Position numbers and translations under genes: made by a program. DNA of 64,000 nt. Origin: Gloeophyllum trabeum ATCC 11539. Lineage: Eukaryota > Basidiomycota > Agaricomycetes > Gloeophyllales > Gloeophyllaceae. Location of the stretch: assembly GCF_000344685.1 (NCBI RefSeq), contig NW_006920410.1:3397922-3461921 (forward strand). Reading direction: 5' to 3'. This document shows positions 48,150 through 58,908 of the stretch, piece by piece. The stretch's first letter is position 1. Each line of letters starts with the position of its first letter. Below the pieces are notes generated by a model. The model worked only from the letters and a program-made list of their open reading frames with translations, was not told where the DNA came from and searched no databases.

Positions 48150-49143
48150 ATGGAGGCTAAATTTTTACTGCAGAGTCCGAGGGCGAACGGTGAGCCGCGT
48201 ACCCCAGCCTGTCAACGAGATAACGAGCATATGCGAACTCTGTTCTGGCCTCGACCATAGATAGCGCCCTGTTGTCGTTCGGCGACGACACGCCCGACAG
48301 CGCCGACGCCCTCCACGTCGAGGTCTCGCCGAACCCGGGCCTCGACGACTGCCCGCCGTCCGAAGAAGACGAGGGCTTCTTTGACGGGAAACCCATCCTC
48401 GAAGGTTCGCCCACGAAGCCAACCATCATGTCCGGGAACGCGCTCCACCTGCACCTCGAGGAACACGACATCTCCGGCAGTGCGCCCTCCATCCGCTTCG
48501 CGCCCGACCCACCGTCCGTGTCTAAACCGCAGACCAACGACAGGAGCGCAGACGCGCCGCACCTAGTGCGACCAGCACCTCGGGTGAGGTTCCGCTCGCG
48601 CGTACGCATAGCGTCGGGCCTGCATAGGCATCGGCAGCACCATCCGGAAGATTCGCCCGACTCGAGCTCCTCGTCCCTCTCCAGCTCGCCGTGTTCGTCG
48701 CTATCCGTACCGCTGCGCTATCAAGCGGACGAAAACAGCGCGCTTGGTCCCCTAGGAAGGAGGTTGAGCTCGTACGCTGCGCAGGGAGGTTTTAAACACC
48801 GTGTCATGGCTTCACCAGTGCCGCAGAGACAGTCGAGCAGGGCGACGGTCAGGGGGCAGAGTTCAGAGGCTAGTGAGAGGAGCTCATTGCTCAAACCTGG
48901 CACACGTGTCCGCACATACGGAGAAGACGAGAGGAGATCATCGGGCGAGCAGGCTGATGTTCATCCTGAAGTGGATGAAGATGCCGAGTTCGGGCCCTGG
49001 CCCCGAAGACTACTAAATCACCACGTACGTGTGTATCACTTAATTGCTATCTGTTGATCTTACCGTTCCGGCAGTGGTGGTGGTGGCAGTTGGAGCCAAT
49101 ATTATGTTGTTTCTGCGTTGACGACTCTGATACGGATGACTGA
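48150..49143 (+). CDS. Unrecognised protein with Trp/Cys/Asp-rich C-terminus
   Basis: I do not recognise this gene. The first exon, ATG at 48150, encodes MEAKFLLQSPRAN; a 71-base intron (48190-48260, GTGAGC..TAG) joins it to DSALLSFGDDTPDSADALHV. The long middle is rich in Ser, Pro, Asp, Arg and His and looks disordered, with a basic patch (RVRFRSRVRIASGLHRHRQ) and Ser runs. Near the end is FGPWPRRLLNHH, and after a second intron (49027-49074) the last exon reads WWWWQLEPILCCFCVDDSD and stops at 49143. The pattern (disordered body, short conserved-looking tail) suggests a peptide motif or membrane-associated tail, with two Cys pairs that could be palmitoylated. No function is proposed. Reading-frame continuity through two clean introns supports a real gene. 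Confidence 0.65.
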
Positions 49144-49355
49144 CTAGGAGGGTGACTTGTCTTGGATACCTCCGCCTCCGCCTGTATCACATTACGACTT
49201 CCTTCTTTCGCTGTGTTACCCGCTTTCCCGCTCTTTCTTGTGTTAGGATGTTGAGATCCATTATGTATCACCTATGCATAATACACACATCGTGTACAAT
49301 ATCATCGTTATACAGGGGCTCTATTCTTCCTTCAGATGGGAAATTAGATATAGTT

Positions 49356-50953
49356 TTAAGCATGCTCGTTCTTGTCGGGATGGTGAGACGGCAGCACCAT
49401 GGTGGGAGGCAGTGTGGTGATGGGCGGCAGGAGGCTGGCAGCGCCGCGACGAGCCTGCTGGATCAACAGCTGGTCCATGACGACGAGAGCGGCCATGGCT
49501 TCGACGATGGGGACGGCGCGGGGCACCACGCACGGGTCGTGGCGACCCCTGGCGGCGAGGGTACCGGGAGTGCCGTCGTACTGAGCGGTCGACTGGGCCT
49601 GGGAGATAGTAGCGGGGGATTTGAACCCAATGCTGCAACATCATTGTCAGCCACAGCACAAACGGCGAGATGAACGATGCTTACCGGAAGTATACGTCTT
49701 CCCCGTTGGTAATACCACCCTGAATACCGCCGCTCCAGTTCGTCGCAGTCCCCAACTTCCCGTCCTTGAGCACGAACGAGTCGTTGTGCCTGCTGCCGGG
49801 GACCTCCGTGCCCCTGAACCCGCTGCCGATCTCGAAGGCCTTCGTCGCAGGAATCGATAACATCGCGTGCGCGAGCTTCGCCTCGAACTTGTCGAACACG
49901 GGTTCGCCGAGCCCCGCGGGGACGTTGCGGATCACGCAGGTGACGGTGCCGCCGATGGAGTCCTGCGCCTCCTTCGCGCGCAGGATGCGCTGCGTCATGC
50001 GCTCGGCGGTCGGCGCGTGCGGGCAGCGCGTCGGGTGCGCGTCGACGTCCGCGCGCGTGACGCTCTTGAGCAGGGACACGAACTCGGCGCTGAGCGGCTG
50101 CTCGGCATCGTCCGACACGTCCTCGTCCTGCGCGCGGGTGGGCGGGAGCGTGGACGGGAGATGGATCTTGCCCACGGAGGAGACGAAGGCGACGATTTCG
50201 ATGCCATAGGCTTGTTTGAGGTAGCGCTCGGCGATGGCGCCTGCGGCTACTCGACCTGTGCGCGCATAGGGTGAGCTATGCCTATCCAAGAGACTGTCAG
50301 TGTGACTCACCGATGGTCTCCCTAGCGCTGCTACGACCGCCACCGCTGCTGGCCTTGACGCCGTATTTAACGAGGTAGGTGTAATCAGCATGGCTGGGCC
50401 GGGGGTAGAGATCGGTCTCGGAGTAGTCCTTGGGACGCTGGTCCTCGTTCTTGACCAGCAGAGCGATGGGGGTGCCCAACGTCACGCCCTGCTCAACACC
50501 GGACTGAATGTGTACGAGATCCTTCTCATCTCTCTGATAGATGTAAAGAAAGGAGCCGATACAGAATCAGTGGACAGGTCGTGAGAGCGTGTCGATTGCA
50601 TCGCGGGACAGGGGTGTTTCGCAGTCAACACACGAGTTATCAGATATCAGTCAGAGCAACGGGGATCGAATCGAATCCGACGCGGTAAGTTTGATGCCCG
50701 AGGAGACCAGAGAAAAAAAATGACTCACAGGGGTCGTGAGGTTGCTCTGCCCCGGCCTGCGGCGGCTAAGTTGAGTCTGAACGTCCGGTGCAGACAGCTG
50801 CAAGCCCTGTAGCCGCAGTCAGATGTATACGTTACACATTGTGTCATGATTGTCGGTACTTACGGGCGGACATCCATCAACAATCACGCCGACGCTGGCG
50901 CAGTGGCTCTCGCCGTAGGTAGTGACCCGGAAAAGCGTACCAAAAGTCGACAT
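49356..50953 (-). CDS. ARO2: Chorismate synthase
   Basis: The last shikimate-pathway enzyme converts 5-enolpyruvylshikimate-3-phosphate to chorismate, using reduced FMN. The start at 50953 is [20 protein letters not shown], the family N-terminus with the invariant GESH. Then come [20 protein letters not shown], the RRPGQS motif, [34 protein letters not shown] and [12 protein letters not shown] with the [19 protein letters not shown] block. [20 protein letters not shown] is the C-terminal signature. The tail ends HHPDKNEHA. Six or seven short introns. Length (about 410 residues) is normal for a fungal bifunctional synthase. All hallmark residues are present. Confidence 0.97.
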
Positions 50954-52133
50954 TTTGCACAAGACAGCAGGGCAAAAGCGCGACGCTGGTTTGACCGGGC
51001 GAGGGACGCGGATGGGATCCTTTTAAGCCTGGGCTGAGCCTAGGGAAAGACTGTGCTTGACGGCCGACTGAGATGAGAGCAAATCTAATCTCTTGCGGGC
51101 GCGTGGGAATAAAGTCGCGCACGTGACGTATTCACCCGCGCAAACCCCGCGTTCGTGGCACCCAAGGGGCCAACGCGGGTATTACCGACGACGTCAACCC
51201 TATTGTCGTTGTCCCTTTCCAAGTTTACGGGGTCCCGACTTTCACTTTCTTGCACGGTTTGCGTGCACTTTCTATTTGCGATTTCCCAGAGCTGTATTAA
51301 AATCTGAATCTTTTTCTGTACCGTTGAGTAGCATTCTAGCACAGGTCTACATACTTTTTGAAGTGGTAGGACATACGCTATACCTTTGATAAATGCATCA
51401 AGCAAAATCTGAGGACGCGAGCTGTAGACCACTTGCCTGATTCGGACAAACGACGCAGTGTGTCTGAAAACCGGCGATGCGAGACTTTTTCTAACAGTCC
51501 TCTTTGAATGGTGCAAGGATTGCTGGTAGTCTTGAATTTACAGTTGTATATTGTATCATGTAGAGTCTGTAGCCTGTCAAAGTATCTTGTGCTTTCTATA
51601 CTAGTACATCGGCAAATTTGAAGAAATATGTATCCATCAAGCCCTACGGTTGCATGGTCACAACGGACCTTTGGCAAATATGCGCCCACCAACAGCTCTG
51701 TCAAGAGAACTACTATATTATAAGCACTGTTTATAACCAGTCTTATGCATCAGGAAGTAGAGAGATGTTCCTGTATGTCTGAGTCAGTGCAGAAATATCA
51801 TCGACTGAGAAGTGTTGGGGATCTTTCAGAACTGAACAATGTGATCTTAGGGATCAAAGATATATATAAGTAGTTATAAGCTATTACCTATGTGTACATG
51901 GATGACAGAGGCTTGTTGATTCCCGACAATCGACCACACAAAACATAAACCCAGGCAGAAGAGGAGCCGCCACAAATTGCCTTATCAAGGTGGTCCTCTC
52001 TCTTACGTGATGCTTTCGGGGTCCTGTTCACTTTAGGGGGTTGCCGTCGCGCGTTTTCTGGCCGTTGGCCCCTTGGTGGCACCGCTCGTTCGTTCCGCCG
52101 CTGAGCACACACTTTGGACTGCACATCTTGTCC
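50954..52133. promoter_or_regulatory. 1.2 kb divergent region between ARO2 and the SAP30-like gene
   Basis: This holds the promoters of two outward-facing genes. Two overlapping minus-strand ORFs (51085-51516 and 51378-51704) have no family features. A TATATATAAG run at 51861-51870, about 264 bases before the SAP30-like ATG, could be a TATA element. Nothing else is seen. Confidence 0.45.
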
Positions 52134-52873
52134 ATGGCACCGCCGCTTACAGGAGCGAAGAGACAGGCAGGAGACCGAGCAGATGGGGAGCCGAGGCAGA
52201 AGAGAAAGCGGGTTGACGCGACACCGAACAGCACATCGGGTGGCGGGGCTATGAAGAGGCATGATAGAGGCACGGAGGGGGATGCGAGGCCATCTCAGGT
52301 GCGCTATGCTCAAAGCTGTTTTGCGAACTGTTCAATCCAGACAAGAACATCCAGGTGGACTTTTCCAGCATGCCCACCGAGGCCCTGCACAAATACCTCG
52401 CGCATTACGATCTTATACCCAGGATATATCCGTCGCCGCTGTCGCCCGAGGACCCACCGCCGCCCTCATCCCTGCTGAACCCACACCGGCATTCCTCACG
52501 CATGGCGAGCCCGCCGCCACAGACGAATCGGCGCGAACCGCAGAACAGAAGACGCAGCTCGCGGTTGCTGGAAGACGAGACGCGGCATCGCACGCCTGTA
52601 CTGGCGGACCGCGAGGAGATCCACGACGTGCTTGCAGCGCTCGCAGAACGGCACTTCCGCGAGCATGTCATCACGGCAGGGGAGGCAGAGGTGACCACGC
52701 TCTCGCTGTTCATGACCTCGGCAAAGTCGAAGGGTACGCGTTACGTCACACATTCTTGTTTCTGATAATCAGATTATGCCGGGCGGTGCCGAGCTATTTT
52801 TGCCACGGAATTTGATTCGCCTGCCATATTTGGACCAGTCCTCCACTCATCGTTCTGGCGACCGGCTAGCTGA
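52134..52873 (+). CDS. SAP30-like Sin3-binding protein
   Basis: The protein starts MAPPLTGAKRQAGDRADGEP with a Lys/Arg-rich stretch, then a 53-base intron (52300-52352) ends in an AG and joins SQ to VDFSSMPTEALHKYLAHYDL. The latter matches the Sin3-binding domain of SAP30, a subunit of the Rpd3/Sin3 histone deacetylase complex. The middle is Pro/Ser/Arg-rich. The C-terminus has EEIHDVLAALAERHFREHV, likely helical, then a last exon GRCRAIFATEFDSPAIF to the stop at 52871-52873. It is shorter than yeast Sap30 and the zinc-finger half is not seen, so call it SAP30-like. Nuclear, inferred. Confidence 0.6.
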
Positions 52874-53420
52874 TTTCTTCTTGTGATTGGTTCACAGCGC
52901 GCCTCTTCCGGTGATTGGACGGCTGAAGGCTATTGAACAGCTGTGATGCTCGGATTCCTCGGTGTGCTGCAGTTATGCTTTCGTTTCTCAGGGCAGTTTC
53001 GGTCAGGATTGATACGTATCGCGGGTGTATTTTTGGATTACTCAGGAAAAGGAGGTCAATTAGTGCGCGCTTTGTTTTACGCTAGACGGTGCTCCAAAGC
53101 CATGTTGAGACCGAGTGTTGTTACCACGGCGACGTCCCCGGTAGTGCCGGCCATTGGCCAATCAAAGGGGTCCTTCCTTGCTACCCCATATAAGGCCGCA
53201 AACTTTGTTCTTCGCTTTCAACCCCCTTTCTTTCCCCCGCCATCGTTCTCTCTTGGCAGCTGTGCTGTCCCATCTTTTCTTTGTGAGTGCCTCCCGTCCA
53301 GTATTGAGCCACTCGTACTGACCATGCCTGCAGCTCTTCAACTTCAGGATCCTTTCTTTGCACGGTCACTTCAGTTCTCCCTAGAAATCACCTAGTCGCA
53401 GGTCGCTTGTACTCTCAACC
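52874..53420. promoter_or_regulatory. Region upstream of the Ala/Gly-repeat secreted protein
   Basis: The stretch holds a CCAAT box inside ATTGGCCAATC (CCAAT at 53158-53162), a TATAAGG at 53189-53195 and a CT-rich tract at 53217-53256. This order is typical of strong fungal promoters and predicts high expression of the next gene. An ORF at 52943-53395 has no features. Confidence 0.55.
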
Positions 53421-54812
53421 ATGAAGTTCTCTACGTCCATCGCCTCTCTCCTCGTCCTCGCTCCTTTCATCTTCCAGCAAGCTGCAGCGGCTCCCCCGCA
53501 ATTCGGTGGAGGTGGCGGACAGGTGCGCCCTCAGATGTCTTGCGAGAGGATCACACGAACCTGACTGTTTCCCTTAGTTCGGTGCCGGAAGGGGTGGCAA
53601 CAACGCTGGAAAGGGTGGTAACAACGGCGCCGGCGGTGCCGCTGCCGCTGCTGCTGCCAAGGGTGGTAATAATGCTGCTGGGAAAGGAGCTGCTGCTTCG
53701 AGTTCTGCTGCTGGCGCAGCGGCTTCCAGCTCTGCTGCCGCCGCCCAGGGAGGTGCGGGCGGTGACCTCCAGTCATCTCTCAGTGAGAACTCTCATCTAC
53801 TTTTGTGTCGCGCCGTTCATTAAACTGTTCATAGCCCTCGACCCATCCGTAATCGCTAAGGGCTTTGAGAACGACGGCCAGAGCCAGCCGGAAGCCGGCC
53901 AGGTCGCGTCCAAGACATCCTCGAACAACTTCATCAACTTCTGCGCAACCGTCCCCCAGCTGCCCATCACGAACGGCCAGCAGATCACGACGGGCTCATG
54001 TAACCCCGCCCCCATGGGTATCATCGCCGCCACGACGAACATGCCGTCCTGCAAATTCCAGTTCCCCACGAACGGCGCGAACATCCCCGCCAACCAGGCG
54101 TTCACCATCAAGATGGCGATCAAGAACCTCGACACGGGCAACTTCGTGAACGCGCAGGAGAACTACTTCTCCGCGCCGCAGTTCACGGGCTCGAGCGGGA
54201 ACGTCCAGGGCCACTCGCACGTCGTGATCGAGCAGCTCGACTCGATGACGCAGACGACGCCTACGGACCCGACCAAGTTTGCGTTCTTCAAGGGCTTAAA
54301 CGACGCTGCCCAGGGCGGTGTGCTTACCGCGGACGTCACTAGTGGTCTCCCTGCCGGCACGTACCGTATGGCGTCCATCAACTCCGCGGCCAACCACCAA
54401 CCTGTCCTCGTCGCCGTTGCTCAGCACGGTTCGCTCGATGACATGGTCTACGTGAGTGGCTCATGGTGTGTCGACATTTACATCAGCTAATTGATTGCTT
54501 TAGTTCACCGTTGGTGGTGCTGGTGGCAACAACGGCGCTGCTGCTGCAGGCAATGCAACCGCAGGTGCCGGTGCTGCCGCTGCGAGCGCGAGTGCTGCTG
54601 CTGCTGCTAAGGGCGGTAAGGGTGGCAACGCAGCTGCAGGCAAGGGCGCCGCTGGCAACAACGGTGCCGCCGCTGCCGCTGCTCAGGGTGGTAAGGGTGG
54701 CAATGCAGCTGCAGGCAAGGGTGCTGCTGGCAACAACGGTGCCGCCGCTGCCGCCGCCGCGGCCAAGGGTGGTAAGGGCAAGAAGGGCAAGCGCTTCTTG
54801 CGCGAGTACTAG
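53421..54812 (+). CDS. Secreted Ala/Gly/Asn-repeat protein ('ribosomal protein s17'-named family)
   Basis: A signal peptide (MKFSTSIASLLVLAPFIFQQAAA) leads to a low-complexity stretch of Gly, Ala, Asn, Lys and Ser, a folded middle domain (53830-54450), and a C-terminal Ala/Gly/Asn repeat. The middle domain has SVIAKGFENDGQSQPEAGQV, VPQLPITNGQQITTGSCNPA, MGIIAATTNMPSCKFQFPTN, HSHVVIEQLDSMTQTTPTDP, TYRMASINSAANHQPVLVAV and QHGSLDDMVY. Basidiomycetes have many such proteins, misnamed ribosomal protein s17 in databases; no ribosomal domain is present. The tail has two 75-base tandem units (54612-54761) and ends KGKKGKRFLREY, with a Lys-Arg site. Three introns. Probably abundant in wall or matrix; function unknown. 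Confidence 0.85.
54612..54761 (+). repeat. Two 75-base tandem coding repeats
   Basis: Two adjacent 75-base copies (54612-54686 and 54687-54761) encode the unit GGKGGNAAAGKGAAGNNG plus an Ala run. They differ at a few mainly synonymous third positions, as expected for a repeat under protein-level constraint. The flanks hold further degenerate GNNGAAAA and KGGKG words. Confidence 0.8.
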
Positions 54813-55347
54813 GCTTGTCTCCGCCTGCTGTCCTGTACGTGCTGTAGATATTTCGTCGCTCTGAAGTTGCTTCGTTCTTGTTGTATGGACGTTCTTTTCG
54901 CATACCTCTACTACCCTTAGTTCGCATGTCGGCGTTGGTCGCGTTCTTCATGGCATGTACACTAGACCAGATGCTTTCTCGGAATGAATGAGCGGGATTG
55001 GATCCTTGCTTTGGGGCTGGCCAACCATGGGTGTTCAATTGCAAGTACGTTCTGCAAAGCTGAGTTGCAACTATATCACTGTACGAAGTGCTCATCATGA
55101 CATATGCACCTTGCGCATTGCCACGAACCTTGAGCATAAAGTTGTAACGAGGACACTGGAAGATGATGGTCGTCCTCCGCCAAGACCTGTCAAGATAATC
55201 TACTCATACAAAGTCAAATTCCCTTTGGGCTTCTTTCATTATATATCGTCAGTCATCCTCGTCTTTGAAATTCCCTCCGGCTCGAGTTTTTCTTGGCCAT
55301 CGTAAGCCGGCGGCTCCGGGCTCTAACTCTGTACCTCTCCCGCCACC
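54813..55347. other. Intergenic between Ala/Gly-repeat gene and GCN20
   Basis: This holds the 3' UTR of one gene and the promoter of the next, both plus strand. No TATA box is clear. A plus-strand ORF at 54988-55305 has no features. A CT-rich tract lies near 55320-55345, just before the GCN20 ATG. Confidence 0.45.
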
Positions 55348-58300
55348 ATGTCGTCTGAAGACATCGCAGAAGAGATCCGGAACACCCTCCCGGGGACGGA
55401 GGAGATCATCGTGCAGTACCTCGCGGGGTACCTCGTCGACGACGCGTGCGAGGATGAGGATGTGCTCCTCATCGCGCGCGAGATCCTCGCGTCCGTCGCG
55501 CGGGGCAAGGAGGACGCGCTGCAGCGGCTCATGACGCGCCTCGGGGACCTGATGGAGGATACGCTGAGGGCGCGGGAGGCGAAGAAGGCGAGCGCGAGCG
55601 GGTCGACGCTCGTGAAGTTGGATAAGGCGGTCGAGATGAGCAAGACGGGTGCGATGTCGGGCACGATCGCGCTCTCGGAGGGGGTGGATTTGGAGAGTAT
55701 TAATAAGGGGAAGTGAGTGTGTTCCTCAGTTCGAGCGTGAGGCCTGTGTTGACAGGATATGGTCCCAGAGCCTCGAAGGTCGATATCAAGAAATTGGAGA
55801 AACAGGAAGCTAAGCTCAAAGTGCGCAGAGGACACCTGAGTGTTTGTTAGGATATGCCGCTCACCATGCTATTAGGCCAAGATCGAGAAGCGTTCCCGCA
55901 GAGATCTCTATGAAGGCTCCAAACTCCTGGACCAGCAGCGGAAGCAGGTTCGTGCATATCTATCATGTTCGAAATATCTGCGAATTTTGACCGCGCATTA
56001 GCAAACGTACGAGGAGATGTTCATGAAGGTGAACCCGCTCGAGTCGGCCGCTGCCGCGAAGAACAAGAGCAAGGACATTCATCTCCCGAATATTGACGTC
56101 AACTTTGGCTCCAACCGGATTTTGTGAGGTTCATCAATCTAGTGCGGTGCACTGATTAACTTCTGGCTTTATTTCAGATCCGGTGCAAGTCTTACTCTCG
56201 CCCATGGTAGAAGGTACGGTCTGATCGGTCGCAATGGTACGCATACATCCTCAGTCGACAGAGGATCATGATATCGACACCGTGTAGGTGTTGGTAAATC
56301 GACATTGCTACGGCATATTGCTATGCGAGAAGTACCCATTCCGGCCCATATTACGATCCTTTTCGTCGAGCAAGAGGTAAGGCATTTTGCTTCAAGGCGG
56401 GCTCCGAGCCTGACCTACGGTATTGACAATCACTTCTTAGGTCATGGGCGACGACACCACAGCTCTCGACTCGGTCCTCAAAGCAGACGTCTGGCGGGAC
56501 CACCTCATGAAGCAGGAAGCAGAGCTAAACGCGAAGCTTACTGAACTAGAATCAGAGGGGGACGACAAGCGGTTTGAGGATGCACGGGAAGAGACGTCAA
56601 CGCGCTTAGCGGAAGTCCACGCGCGGTTGGCTGAGATGGAGGCTGAGACCGGCCCTTCGAGGGCTGCCGCTCTGCTGGCAGGTGAGTATCGAATGTCTCG
56701 GTTCTGGTGATAATGGCTACGGCAGAGTCTGACGTGCGAGGTCTTAGGTCTGGGCTTCAGCGAGGAGGACCAAAAACGCACAACAAAGTCATTCAGTGGA
56801 GGCTGGCGTATGCGGCTTGCTCTCGCCAGAGCCTTGTTCGTGAAGGTAGTGGCTTCCCGTATATTTCGTTCTGCTTGCGTTGACGACTAAATAGCCTGCC
56901 CTTCTTTTACTGGACGAGCCGACAAATCACAGTCCGTAACTTGTATATGCTCGTTTTTGTACCAGATCTGACGGTCCTCCAGTTGATCTGAACGCTTTGG
57001 CATGGCTCGAAGACTATCTACAGACGTGGCCAGGAACCCTCCTCGTCGTGTGCGTTACACCTGGTTACTGCTTCTTCGTGGTATTTACCTGATGCTTGAT
57101 AGGTCTCATGACCGTGCTTTCTTGTGAGATCGTGCTTCGCTTGAGGTTTATTTTCTTGAGTTTTGAACTATTGCCACCTACAGAGACGCTGTCGCAACGG
57201 ATATTGTGCACATGCACTCAGGCCGACTCGATTACTTCAAGGGGTGCGTACTAGCACAGATTCTGTTCATCAAGCATTTCTGTTGACGTCGAGCTCAGGA
57301 ACTTCACCCAGTTTTATGCGACTAAGTCTGAGCGCGATCGGAACCTGCGCAAGGAGTACGACGCGCAGATGGAGTACCGTAAGCATTTGCAGGCGTTCAT
57401 CGATAGGTGGAGATACAATGCGAATCGGGGTACGTGAGGATCCATCAGACTACGGAGACACGCTAACATTAGAGATAACAGCTGCTCAGGCTCAAATGAA
57501 AATCAAGATCCTGGAGAAGGTATGTTTCCTCACTGTAGCATTATGACAATTCATACCCAATGTACATCTGTGATAGCTACCCGATCTTCAACCTCCAGAG
57601 GAAGAAGAGAAGGAGAAGTTCCGGTATGTCCCGCTGCTGTCTAGAACCCGCCCATAGCTGCCTGACCATGACTAGCTTCCCAGAGACAGAGAAAATCTCG
57701 CCGCCATTACTCCAGCTGAACGAAGTCTCGTTTGGTTACACGCCGGACAAAGTTATCTTGAAAGGCATCAACTTTGATGTCGGGCTGGACTCGCGTATCG
57801 CTATAGTCGGTGCCAACGGTGCTGGAAAATCCACCCTGTACGTTATTTTCATGCTAGCGTGTCCGGTCACTCTTCTGACGATGTCCGTAGTATCAAGCTC
57901 TTGACTGGAGAGCTACAACCACTAGCCGGTCATCTTACTCGTAACGGGCGACTCCGCGTGTACGTGCCTCTTCAGATCTTTACAAGCTAACTTCTCACGC
58001 GGAGCGTGTCTAGGGGATACTTCGCTCAGCACCACGTTGACACGCTCACTCCGACCATGACTCCGGTCCAATTCTTAGCCTCCAGGTTCCCTGGAAAGAC
58101 GGAGCAAGAGTACCGATCCCATCTTGGTAACTTCCAAATCAGCGGGATGACAGGGTTCGTATCTGGGTTATCCTATTGCTTATCTTGAGTTCCTACTAAC
58201 ACATCCTCTGAAGTCTGCAGTTGATTGGGACATTGAGTGGAGGTCAGAAGTCGCGTGTGGCTTTCTCCCTCTTGTCATTACAAAGACCTCATGTGTTGCT

Positions 58301-58734
58301 GCTGGATGAGGTACGCCATTGGTATCCGTATTTGGGCCAGACACTGACGATGACCCCTTAGCCTACTAACCACCTGGATATGGAGGTACTTCATAACTTC
58401 ATTCCACTGTGAACTGAATTTAACTCTTGGATAGGGTCTGGACGCCTTGGTCGCTGCATTGACAAGTTGGAATGGAGGTGTAATCATCATCTCTCACGAC
58501 GAACGGTTCATTACCAGCGTAGCCAAAGAGGTGAGCGTCTCTGAGTTGGAACCTGGATTGTCATGAACCATGCAATGTTTCAGCTTTGGGTGTGTGGCGA
58601 CGGGACCGTACGGAAATTCCCAGGTGATGTACAGAGCTACAAGGTCGGATTCTCTTCTCCTGTCATGATGTTGATGATGCTGATGCTGTCCATAATAGAA
58701 ACTCATCGTCAGCAATGTCAAAGCGAAGCCGTGA
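55348..58734 (+). CDS. GCN20: ABCF ATPase Gcn20
   Basis: A soluble twin-ATPase that with Gcn1 activates the kinase Gcn2 on uncharged tRNA. The N-terminal about 200 residues ([20 protein letters not shown], then a charged coiled region) form the Gcn1-binding part. First cassette: [12 protein letters not shown] (Walker A), [16 protein letters not shown] (signature), [12 protein letters not shown] (Walker B). The linker is charged and helical. Second cassette: [31 protein letters not shown] and [15 protein letters not shown]. The protein has no membrane segments. The last exon [11 protein letters not shown] stops at 58732-58734. About 15 short introns. Both ATP sites look complete. Convergent with the aspartic-protease-like gene, which ends at 58909. 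Confidence 0.96.
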
Positions 58735-58908
58735 GACGGTTAGGTCCATTCTTTGTCACATCACATTGATTACAATGTTCGTATCGGAGATATCATCACG
58801 ACCCTGTTGTATACATCACGATTATCCATCACAAACATAAGGCTCCCGGAGTAGAATTACATGTCGAACAAGGAATAGCACATCAAAAGCGCAAGCTACC
58901 GACACTGA

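Noticed and set aside
48165..48609. Minus-strand ORFs of 85-150 codons opposite the unrecognised gene
   Set aside because: Arg- and Gly-rich shadow frames of GC-rich coding sequence on the plus strand; no motif.
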